15,039 nt of DNA from an uncultured Oscillospiraceae bacterium (GTDB taxonomy: Bacteria; Bacillota; Clostridia; Oscillospirales; Acutalibacteraceae), in the NCBI GenBank assembly GCA_902478455.1, contig CABSLJ010000047.1, positions 1-15,039 of the forward strand, given 5' to 3'. A program made the position numbers and the translations under genes. The notes under the pieces were generated by a model. The model saw nothing but the letters and a program-made list of their open reading frames with translations, had not been told where the DNA came from and ran no database searches. This document shows positions 1 through 5,921 of the stretch, piece after piece. Positions within the stretch are counted from its first letter, which is position 1, and each line of letters starts with the position of its first letter.

Positions 1-1220
1 ATGCGTTCCTCCAACCGCGCCCGTTGCGTGTCCGCCCGGAGGTCGAGGAAGGTATTCCTTGCGACCAGGACGAGCAGCGTCAGGTGACAAAGGGCCAGCA
101 CGGGGTAGGGGAGGATGGTCGCCCCGAAAAGGATGGGACAATAGCTCAGCAGGGAGACCAGATTGATCCCGATGGGGAGGTGGATGTGCCGGCGGTTGAC
201 GCAGAAGCAGACCACGCTGAGCACATCGGCGAAAAAGGCGTACCGCTCGTGCATGCAGGGCATGAGAAAGACGCACAGCAGGACAATCAGAAGGGCAAGG
301 GAGAGAATGTTTTCCCCGCGGACCCGCAGATTGTATTGCAGGATAACGCCGAGCAGCAGTCCGAGGGCGAGCAGGGTTGCAAGGATGCCGGGAAACAGCC
401 AGTCGGCATTGTTGCCCAACAGATAGTAGAGGTTGGGGTAAAATATGCTGGTCATATTTTCGTAGCCGGCCGCGCCCGTCTGCATGCCGATGCCGATCTG
501 GCTTTCCGGTTTGAAGAGGGAGAGGAAGGGCCGTCCCAACAGGAGAGCGGGAAGACTTGTCAGCAGAAAGGCGGCGGGGATCATCAAAAAGTTCGCCGCA
601 GAAAATTTGCGCTCTGTAAAATAGTAGATGACCAGCAGCGGCAGCAGGAAGACGGCCTGAATTTTCAGGCAGAAAGCGAGGGAAACAAAGAGAAAAGCGC
701 GGGTATACCGTTCCTCCAGAAGTTCATAAAGACAAAGCAGCAGCAGCGAGGCATACATAAAATCACACTGAGCCCAGAGGGAGGCGTTCAACAGAACGGT
801 GGGGAGAAAGAGCACGGCGATGAAGGCGAGCGCGCCCCAGGTTTCCGCGCGCGGATCACGCTTCATGGAAAGCAGCTTGCGGACAAGCAGGGCGGCGGCA
901 AGCGCCCCGACGTAGTCGAACACAATGGAGAGCGCCTTGATGGAATACAGAGGATCGATGGGAAGGTAGGAAAGCAGGCTCAGAAGGAACATGTAGAGCA
1001 CGTTGTAGTTCCCGATGGTCTGCCCGAGGCTGACAAGTCCGCCCTGCGCTTTGATCTCGTTGAACCAGGGGAGAAGAAAATCGGTGAAATCCCGGCTGAT
1101 ATAGCCGAGGTTGAAGATGCGGATGGCGAGAGAGGCGGCGACGGCCGCCGCAAGAAGAATGCGCAGAATGTTTCTTCGGATCCACGCAATGAACCATACG
1201 TCAAATTTTCCAGCTTTCAT
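1..1220 (-). CDS. GT-C membrane glycosyltransferase, Gpi18/COG5542-like (3' end outside window)
   Basis: The gene reads leftward from an ATG at 1220 and stays open to the window edge, giving 406 residues with no stop; the end is missing. GGAGGAG lies 8 bases before the ATG. The protein is very hydrophobic with about nine to ten membrane segments. After the first segment comes an acidic loop motif RDFTDFLLPWF (residues 43-53), the usual place of the catalytic Asp in GT-C enzymes. Then follow ASLWAQCD (147-154), QTGAAGYENM (247-256) and MHERYAFF (323-330), a pattern I know from bacterial Gpi18-like mannosyltransferases (COG5542). Such enzymes transfer a sugar from a polyprenyl-phosphate donor on the outer face of the membrane; the acceptor cannot be told. 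A terminator at 1463-1508 separates it from the anti-sigma gene upstream, so it is probably transcribed alone. The long open frame on the opposite strand is its Q/D/E-rich antisense shadow. Confidence 0.85.
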   Translation of the reverse strand, partial: MKAGKFDVWFIAWIRRNILRILLAAAVAASLAIRIFNLGYISRDFTDFLLPWFNEIKAQGGLVSLGQTIGNYNVLYMFLLSLLSYLPIDPLYSIKALSIVFDYVGALAAALLVRKLLSMKRDPRAETWGALAFIAVLFLPTVLLNASLWAQCDFMYASLLLLCLYELLEERYTRAFLFVSLAFCLKIQAVFLLPLLVIYYFTERKFSAANFLMIPAAFLLTSLPALLLGRPFLSLFKPESQIGIGMQTGAAGYENMTSIFYPNLYYLLGNNADWLFPGILATLLALGLLLGVILQYNLRVRGENILSLALLIVLLCVFLMPCMHERYAFFADVLSVVCFCVNRRHIHLPIGINLVSLLSYCPILFGATILPYPVLALCHLTLLVLVARNTFLDLRADTQRARLEER

Positions 1221-1462
1221 AGAGTCATCTCCTCCGGTTGAACAGCGGCATCGGCGCAGGGGAATGATGCGGCTATTGTGATGCAATCGAACAGGCAGAG
1301 GCGAGGGGAGTGAGCGAACGCCTTCCCGATTTCCGGCGGCGTTCTTCCGGAACGTTCTCTGCTGATGATACGAAGACGGGAGGGGTTGTACTACAAATTT
1401 CCCGGAATTTTACAGAAAAACGAGCAAGTCATGCGCAGCTTCTCTTCTGTGTGAGGCTGTTT
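1221..1462. other. Intergenic region, no gene seen
   Basis: Together with the terminator to its right this is a 344-base gap between two minus-strand genes. It must hold the promoter of the GT-C gene, but I see no convincing -35/-10 pair on the minus strand. TGTAAAAT near 1410-1417 is the best -10-like string and lacks a partner. No open frame here has a credible ribosome site. Confidence 0.5.
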
Positions 1463-1508
1463 CCAAAAAAACAACAGCCTGCCGCAGCACCCGAAAGGGC
1501 TGAGGCAG
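1463..1508 (-). terminator. Rho-independent terminator of the cysteine-rich RsgI-like gene
   Basis: Read on the minus strand, a stem-loop spans 1508-1479 (arms CTGCC/GGCAG, then CAG/CTG and CCC/GGG with small bulges, loop TTTC). It is followed by GCTGTTG and a run of seven T (complement of 1465-1471). It lies 57 bases past the stop codon at 1565, so it ends that transcript. Confidence 0.8.
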
Positions 1509-1564
1509 ACTGTTGCTGCAAAGATGGCCAAATGGATGGCGGGGGCGGCGGAAGACGGAAGAAA

Positions 1565-2884
1565 TCAGTCGTCGCAGGTGTCCCGGCACTCGGTTTTGAG
1601 ACGGCCGCAGTCGTCGCAGTAGAGCTCCCAGGCGCGCTCGCAGGCGTCCCGGCACTCGCGCTCGGTTTTGCCGCAGTGCTCGCAGTAGTCGCCGTCGGCG
1701 TCGCAGGTATCCCGGCATTCGGCGTTCAAGCGGCCGCAGTCGTCACAGTAGAGCTCCCAGGCGCGGTCACAGGCGTCTCTGCATTCCCATTCGGGTTTGC
1801 CGCAGTGTTCGCAGTAGTCGTCGTCCCCGCGGACAGGTCTGGAGGAAGCAGCGGAAGAGGAGGAGCCGGCGCTAGGGACGGAGGACGGGCTGCTCTCCGC
1901 TTTCACCGGAGCGGAGGAAGCGGGACGGCGGTCGTCATCGCAATAGCCGTCGCATTCGGCGACCGGTCGGCCGCAGTCGTCGCAGTAGAGTTCCCAGGCG
2001 CGGTCACAGGCGTCCCGGCATTCCCGCTCGGTTTTGCCGCAGTGCTCGCAGTAGTCGCCGTCGGCGTCGCAGGTATCCCGGCATTCGGCGTTCAAGCGGC
2101 CGCAGTCGTCACAGTAGAGCTCCCAGGCGCGTTCGCAGGCGTCTCTGCATTCCGATTCGGGCTTGCCACAGTGCTCGCAATACTCGTTGTCGTCAAAGGA
2201 TTCCTCATAAAAATCGAGCAGATCGTCAAAATCAATGTTGTGTGCTTCCGCATAAGCCAGAAGTTCGGAAATTTTGGCGTCTGAAAGGGCGGCAAGAGGG
2301 ATGTCGTCATAGGCGTTGTGAATTTTTTCAGCAATGGTGTATTTGCCGACCGACATGTGATAGCTGTGGGCGGCAGCGGAGCGCTCGTCGTCAAAATCCA
2401 GACTCTGACCGGCGAGCGAGGCCGTGAGGTTGCGCGCCGAGAGGGCGGCGCTGACGCTGTTTTTGATGTCCGCCAGGAAGGAACGGGAGTTTCTCGAATC
2501 GCGGACGGTCAAAAGAATCTGATTGTGATCGGTTTCGTTCAGATACCCCTCGTCGGCCAGGCGGGCAATGATCACCTGCGTGGCGGCGGTGGCGTCCATT
2601 CCCGTGAGATTGAGGTCCTGAAGGATGGGCTCGGCGTCATCATTGACGGCGGAGACGCCGGTCACCTTGCCCAGTCGGTTGGCCTGCACCTCTATGCTGG
2701 GATTGACGTCGATCGAAAGATAATGGTAGGGGGAAAACAGATAGATGGCGGCTCCGGCGACGAGGGCCAGAAACAGGACGGCGCAGAGAACACCGATGAG
2801 CAGCTTTTTGTTTTTCAAAGCGGTCGTCATTTTTTGTTCATCTCCCAATGTGATTTTAATTTTGGTTTCGGTTTCAGCCGGCAC
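1565..2884 (-). CDS. RsgI-like membrane protein with eight four-cysteine repeats
   Basis: 439 residues from a GTG at 2884 (AAAGG 5 bases upstream); an ATG at 2830 with GGGAG 11 bases upstream is an alternative start, giving 421. Residues 28-50 form a membrane helix, leaving only a short charged cytoplasmic tail. Residues 55-165 match the exported middle domain of clostridial RsgI-type anti-sigma factors, including the DVNPSIE motif (Asn61-Pro62). A helical segment (178-228) resembles residues 208-258 of the neighbouring anti-sigma protein, so the two are paralogues. The end is unusual: two Cys-rich arrays (235-315 and 357-437) joined by a Ser/Ala/Pro linker. Each array has four copies of YC-x2-CG[KR]-x3-EC-x3-C, 32 Cys in all. 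With almost no cytoplasmic domain it may not bind sigma well; it could be a sensor, decoy or surface metal/thiol protein. Its promoter region carries the same element as the sigma gene. Confidence 0.85.
   Translation of the reverse strand: MPAETETKIKITLGDEQKMTTALKNKKLLIGVLCAVLFLALVAGAAIYLFSPYHYLSIDVNPSIEVQANRLGKVTGVSAVNDDAEPILQDLNLTGMDATAATQVIIARLADEGYLNETDHNQILLTVRDSRNSRSFLADIKNSVSAALSARNLTASLAGQSLDFDDERSAAAHSYHMSVGKYTIAEKIHNAYDDIPLAALSDAKISELLAYAEAHNIDFDDLLDFYEESFDDNEYCEHCGKPESECRDACERAWELYCDDCGRLNAECRDTCDADGDYCEHCGKTERECRDACDRAWELYCDDCGRPVAECDGYCDDDRRPASSAPVKAESSPSSVPSAGSSSSAASSRPVRGDDDYCEHCGKPEWECRDACDRAWELYCDDCGRLNAECRDTCDADGDYCEHCGKTERECRDACERAWELYCDDCGRLKTECRDTCDD
1574..1816 (-). repeat. 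Direct repeat copy 2 (Cys-rich array, distal)
   Basis: This 243-base block encodes the last four cysteine motifs. It is a near-copy of 1940-2182 at a constant offset of 366 bases; long stretches, for example around 1691-1770 against 2057-2136, look identical. It is an in-frame segmental duplication inside one gene. Confidence 0.9.
1940..2182 (-). repeat. Direct repeat copy 1 (Cys-rich array, proximal)
   Basis: This block encodes the first four cysteine motifs and is the partner of 1574-1816. Inside each copy the 16-residue core recurs every 21-22 residues, alternating YCEHCGK and YCDDCGR types. So the array grew by duplication at two scales: half unit, then whole array. Confidence 0.9.
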
Positions 2885-2902
2885 TTGAACCTTTCATAGA
2901 GG

Positions 2903-2929
2903 TAATGCGCAGAACGCAGGGTTTATTGC
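2903..2929 (-). promoter_or_regulatory. Candidate ECF-sigma promoter element, copy 2
   Basis: On the minus strand this reads GCAATAAA, 8 variable bases, TCTGCGCATTA. The same two blocks with the same 8-base gap lie before the ECF sigma gene (4703-4729). The distance to the start codon (19 bases to GTG, 73 to ATG) fits a promoter. An A/T-rich tract at 2934-2953 just upstream could act as an UP element. Being recognised by the adjacent sigma factor is inference from its double occurrence. Confidence 0.6.
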
Positions 2930-3013
2930 AGACGAAAAAAATTTATTTTTTTACCGCGTTGTTTTCCCTCGGTTGCAGAGGAGAAAACTCTTTTGCCGCG
3001 CAGAAGACGCAAA

Positions 3014-3041
3014 CAGGGGACGCACAAATGCGCGTCCCCTG
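3014..3041 (-). terminator. Stem-loop after the acidic-tail anti-sigma gene
   Basis: A perfect 10-bp stem (CAGGGGACGC / GCGTCCCCTG) with an 8-base loop lies 58 bases past the stop at 3100. The following bases on the minus strand (TTTGCGTCTTC) are only weakly T-rich, so it may be a leaky terminator or an RNA-stabilising hairpin between the first two genes and the third gene of the cluster. Confidence 0.5.
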
Positions 3042-3099
3042 CGATTCATTGCTTTTCAGGACCGATGCCGCTTGACGGCAAGCAGATCGGTCTACCGCC

Positions 3100-4086
3100 T
3101 TAATCGTCCTCATCCTCATCGTCTTCGTCCTCGTCCTCTTCGTCCTCATCCTTATCGTCTTTATCGTCCTTATCCTCCTCATCCTCGTCGTCATCCCGGT
3201 CGTTTTTGGAAGAAGATACTCCGGAAGAGGGCGTGCCGTCTTCCTCTTCGTCATCATCGTCCTCGTCATCCTCCGGCTCCTCATCTTCCTCGTCGTCGTC
3301 AAAGTCCAGGTCGTCATAATCGAGAAAGTCGTGCAGGTCGATGCCTGCGCTCTGGGCGAGGCGCATGAGTTCTTCGACCGAACAGGCGGAAAGCGCGTCG
3401 AGCGAAAGGGTGGGGTCGGCCTGCTGCATGCGGTAGATGAGAGCGAGTTTGCCGGTGGAAATACCGAGCTCTTCGGCGAGGTCCTCAAAATCGTCGTCGT
3501 CAAAGTCATGGGGAAGGGTCTGCCTGACCAGTCTGGGGCTGACGTTCGACTGTTCCAGCGTGCTCCCGATCTGCAGCGTGAGCTGCTCCTGGAGCTGAGC
3601 GGCCTTCTGCGGGTCGCCGTTTTGCACCGAGAGCAGGATGGTGTTTCTGTCCGCCGTGAGGTAGCCGTTTTTGAGCATGGAGCCAAGGATGGCGTTGACG
3701 GCGGTGTCGATATGAACGTTTTTGAGGTCCATTCCGCTCAGAACGGCCTCGGCGTCGGCATTGAGGGCGCGCGCCGAAAGCACGCGGTTCTGCCGGTTGG
3801 TGGTGATCTCGATGCTGGGATTGATGTCGAGGTCGATGAAGCTGTCTGCCGACCAGAGCTGGTACCAGCAGGCAAACAACCCCACAGCCAGGAAGAGACA
3901 GGCGCAGGCGGCCGCGCTGGCCCAGCGGACGGCGGAACGCCCTTTTTTGCGGACGGGTTCCTGACGGGTGAAGGAATCATGCCGGTCCATGGGAGTGACG
4001 GGAGCGGAAGCGATGCTTTCGGCCAGGTCGGGCGTCATCTGGTTCAGGGCGCGGTTCAGACGCCGGTTGATCTCGCTTTTCTTCAT
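3100..4086 (-). CDS. RsgI-family anti-sigma factor with acidic C-terminal tail
   Basis: 328 residues from the ATG at 4086, which overlaps the sigma stop as TGATG; AAGGAGG lies 7 bases upstream. A GTG one codon earlier is less well spaced. Residues 1-52 are cytoplasmic and form the likely sigma-binding part (MTPDLAESI at 17-25 resembles clostridial anti-sigma N-termini). A membrane helix spans 53-75. The exported RsgI-type middle domain covers about 82-195 and includes DINPSIE (Asn89-Pro90); autoproteolysis at an Asn-Pro bond has been described for clostridial RsgI. A helical region (208-258) follows. Residues 258-328 are almost only Asp and Glu with some Lys, broken by a short Ser-rich stretch. 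The protein most likely holds the adjacent ECF sigma at the membrane until an outside signal releases it. The acidic tail could bind cations or cell-wall polymers; that is a guess. Confidence 0.88.
   Translation of the reverse strand: MKKSEINRRLNRALNQMTPDLAESIASAPVTPMDRHDSFTRQEPVRKKGRSAVRWASAAACACLFLAVGLFACWYQLWSADSFIDLDINPSIEITTNRQNRVLSARALNADAEAVLSGMDLKNVHIDTAVNAILGSMLKNGYLTADRNTILLSVQNGDPQKAAQLQEQLTLQIGSTLEQSNVSPRLVRQTLPHDFDDDDFEDLAEELGISTGKLALIYRMQQADPTLSLDALSACSVEELMRLAQSAGIDLHDFLDYDDLDFDDDEEDEEPEDDEDDDDEEEDGTPSSGVSSSKNDRDDDEDEEDKDDKDDKDEDEEDEDEDDEDEDD
3103..3315 (-). repeat. Low-complexity Asp/Glu codon tract
   Basis: The coding strand is a run of GAC/GAT/GAG/GAA/AAG codons, nearly pure purine. 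It codes for the acidic tail of the anti-sigma protein. Imperfect 3- and 6-base repeats of this kind are prone to in-frame length change. Confidence 0.85.
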
Positions 4087-4673
4087 CACAATCCCTCCTT
4101 TTCAGCCAGATGTTTTTTGAGTTTTTTAAGCCCCCGGTGGTACTTGGAAAGCACGGTGGAGAGGGGCATGCCAAGGCTTTGGGCAATTTCGTGATGCCGG
4201 AGGCCGGAGACGGCGTGGAACAGGATGATCTGGCGCTCCGTGTCGTCCAGGACGCGCAGGGCGCTCTCCAGAACGATGCGGTCGTCCCGGTCGGTTACAT
4301 AGGAAAAGGAAAGACTGTCCTCCATGCCAACCGATTCCGGGTCTGCAAAACGGCTCTTGACGCGCAGCTTCATAAGACTCAGGTTGCGCGCAATGGTGAG
4401 AATCCAGGCCAGCGGCTTGCCCTGCGGTTTGTAAAGGTGGGCCGCGGCGCGCAGCTTCAAAAAGGTGTCCTGCAGCACGTCCTCCGCATCCTGCGGGTTT
4501 TTTAGGAGGGACAGCGCGTATGCGTACACCCTTTTGTTCGTCAGCTGATAGAGCTGCTCGAAGGCGTCGGCGTCGTCAGACGCGACCCGCGCAAGCAGGG
4601 CGTCATCCAGCGCGGGAACCGGGAGCTTCCCGGCCGACCAGCAGACAAGGCCAAAGAAGAGCGGAAAAAACAT
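4086..4673 (-). CDS. ECF-type RNA polymerase sigma factor with hydrophobic N-terminus
   Basis: 195 residues from the ATG at 4673, preceded by AAGGAG 6 bases upstream; an ATG at 4697 exists but has no ribosome site and lies at the edge of the candidate promoter. Region 2 covers residues about 36-104 (core-binding helices, NPQDAEDVLQDTFLKL, then WILTIARN). Region 4 covers about 142-189, with helix-turn-helix HHEIAQSLGMPLSTVLSKYHR. No C-terminal extra domain is present, so this is an ECF sigma rather than a SigI protein. Residues 1-20 are strikingly hydrophobic (MFFPLFFGLVCWSA), unlike most ECF sigmas. The gene heads an operon with its anti-sigma factor by TGATG overlap. Regulation appears double: a sigma-A promoter at 4757-4784 and a candidate self-recognised element at 4703-4729. 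Confidence 0.92.
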   Translation of the reverse strand: MFFPLFFGLVCWSAGKLPVPALDDALLARVASDDADAFEQLYQLTNKRVYAYALSLLKNPQDAEDVLQDTFLKLRAAAHLYKPQGKPLAWILTIARNLSLMKLRVKSRFADPESVGMEDSLSFSYVTDRDDRIVLESALRVLDDTERQIILFHAVSGLRHHEIAQSLGMPLSTVLSKYHRGLKKLKKHLAEKEGL

Positions 4674-4702
4674 GTTGATCTCCTTTTGTTCACTCATGAG
4701 GT

Positions 4703-4729
4703 TAATGCGCAGACAGAGCGATTTATTGC
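4703..4729 (-). promoter_or_regulatory. Candidate ECF-sigma autoregulatory promoter element, copy 1
   Basis: The minus strand reads GCAATAAA, 8 variable bases, TCTGCGCATTA, ending 30 bases before the chosen sigma start. 19 fixed bases are shared with 2903-2929 in the same spacing. A transcript starting a few bases downstream would still include the AAGGAG site, but would begin about at the ATG at 4697, which supports the later start. Confidence 0.6.
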
Positions 4730-4756
4730 GCCGGAAGGGATAAACTTTCTTTCCTG

Positions 4757-4784
4757 ATTATAGCAAAATTTTGGCCGGGAGCAA
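4757..4784 (-). promoter_or_regulatory. Sigma-A promoter of the sigma/anti-sigma operon
   Basis: On the minus strand: -35 TTGCTC, 16-base spacer, -10 TATAAT with an extended TGC immediately before it. The perfect -10 and extended element make this a good housekeeping promoter, giving a leader of roughly 75 bases to the ATG at 4673. Confidence 0.7.
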
Positions 4785-4838
4785 AGGCGGAAGGCGGCGC
4801 AAACGCACGTCAGGGGAATTTTTTTCCGGAGAAAGCGA

Positions 4839-4872
4839 AAACCGCCCGGGCGCGCCTGCGGCCGGGGCGGTT
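4839..4872 (-). terminator. Terminator of the methyltransferase gene
   Basis: A GC-rich stem-loop (AACCGCCC paired with GGGCGGTT, with further pairing inside) starts 8 bases after the stop codon at 4881 and runs into TTTTCGCTTTC on the minus strand. Confidence 0.7.
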
Positions 4873-4880
4873 GAGAAAAG

Positions 4881-5690
4881 CTATCTGCCGTGTTTGCGGC
4901 CGATGTACATGGCGTGCTCGGAATAGCTCAGCAGCTCCTCGCGTTCGCACAGCCGCTCGGCAAGGGAGAGCCAGGCGCTTTGCACCTCCTCCGGCTGGGC
5001 AAGCAGGGTTTCCTCACAGGGGGAGAGAATCCCCTCCTGCCCGAAGAGGTGGAGCTTTTCCAGTGGGAAACGGGACAGAAAGGGCAGAATTTCCCGCTGG
5101 CTGATGAAATGGGCCTGCGTGAAGGCGGGTCCGCGGTAGGAGGAATCACGGACCACATCCGCAAGAAAGGGATGCTCCGCCTGATCCAGCAGCATTTCGG
5201 GCAGGTATTTCATCGCGTAGATCACACCGGAGAAAAGCAGGATAAACGAGACGTACAGCATGCCGCCCGCCTTGAGCAGGGAGAGCGCCTGCTCCATGGT
5301 CCGTACGCGGTCGGCCTCCTCCAGAAGGTGGTACATCGGCCCCATCAGGAAGACGTGGTCAAACAGGTCTTCCACGGCGCGGGAGGCCTCTCTCGCGTCG
5401 CATTGATAGGCGTTTAGAGGAAGACCTTCCTGTACGGCTCTTACCTTGGCAAAGGCGACGTTTTCCCCCGAGAGATCCAACAGGGTGACGTCGCAGCCGC
5501 GGCGCGCAAAATAAAGGGAATACCGGCCGGGACCGCCGCCGATGTCCAGCACGCGGTCGCCGGGGCGGATATAACGGTTCATCATCCGCGTGGTCAGCTC
5601 AAATTCAAAGGGGTGCTTTGCCAGGCGCTCCCATTCGGCTTCAACGTCTTCGTCGTAATACTGCTGTACGATTTTTACCTGCTCCTCCAT
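4881..5690 (-). CDS. Class I SAM-dependent methyltransferase
   Basis: 269 residues from the ATG at 5690. The open frame continues 70 codons further upstream, but those residues overlap the promoter and do not look like the family. GGAGG lies 12 bases before this ATG, a little far; an in-frame GTG at 5699 is too close to it. Motif I is VLDIGGGPGRY (47-57). The acidic residue after strand 2 is Asp72 (LLDLS), CDARE follows at 97-101, and a motif-IV-like DHVFLMGPMYHLL spans 111-123. The ending carries no extra domain. These features mark a Rossmann-fold enzyme that moves a methyl group from SAM. The substrate is unknown; the family includes small-molecule and quinone methyltransferases. It is a single-gene unit with its own promoter and terminator. 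Confidence 0.9.
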   Translation of the reverse strand: MEEQVKIVQQYYDEDVEAEWERLAKHPFEFELTTRMMNRYIRPGDRVLDIGGGPGRYSLYFARRGCDVTLLDLSGENVAFAKVRAVQEGLPLNAYQCDAREASRAVEDLFDHVFLMGPMYHLLEEADRVRTMEQALSLLKAGGMLYVSFILLFSGVIYAMKYLPEMLLDQAEHPFLADVVRDSSYRGPAFTQAHFISQREILPFLSRFPLEKLHLFGQEGILSPCEETLLAQPEEVQSAWLSLAERLCEREELLSYSEHAMYIGRKHGR

Positions 5691-5724
5691 GACCGACACC
5701 GTCCTCCGGAAAAGAATTTGACTC

Positions 5725-5753
5725 AGTCTAGCATGGGGGAGAAGAAAATGCAA
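5725..5753 (-). promoter_or_regulatory. Sigma-A promoter of the methyltransferase gene
   Basis: On the minus strand: -35 TTGCAT, 17-base spacer, -10 TAGACT preceded by TGC (extended -10). The predicted start of transcription is about 28 bases before the ATG at 5690. Confidence 0.7.
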
Positions 5754-5823
5754 GTAACGGGGACGAAAGATAAAAATATCGTGTAAAAATTGCACAAAAC
5801 AGATGAGGTTTGTCGCGAAATAT

Positions 5824-5832
5824 GTTATTCTG
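5824..5832 (+). promoter_or_regulatory. Possible extended -10 promoter for the downstream membrane protein
   Basis: TGTTATTCT resembles an extended -10 site and lies about 90 bases before the ATG at 5922, but no good -35 hexamer is present 16-18 bases upstream. A weak call in the divergent region with the methyltransferase promoter. Confidence 0.3.
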
Positions 5833-5921
5833 AATATGAGCACAGCGTCCTGGAAGGCTCTGCCATAGGTTCGCAATCGTCTGATGACCGGCAACTGCAA
5901 TGGAAAGGGAGGCGGAATGCT

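Noticed and set aside
24..1241. 405-residue open frame on the plus strand
   Set aside because: It is in register with the GT-C gene on the other strand and rich in Gln, Asp, Glu and Lys, as expected for antisense of a hydrophobic protein; no family features.
1157..1440. Partial matches to the ECF element (AATGCGCAGAA near 1159 and ATGCGCAGC near 1431)
   Set aside because: Only the TCTGCGCATTA-like half is present, with mismatches, and no GCAATAAA block lies at the right distance; one copy is inside a coding region.
1574..2182. Possible CRISPR-like repeat array
   Set aside because: The repeats are long, in one reading frame, two-tiered and code for a regular Cys motif; there are no unique spacers of constant size.
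1310..2284. Plus-strand frame with Val/Ala/Gly-rich repeats that looks like a repeat membrane protein
   Set aside because: It is the antisense of the Cys-rich arrays; its repeats follow from the real repeats on the minus strand, and no ribosome site precedes it.
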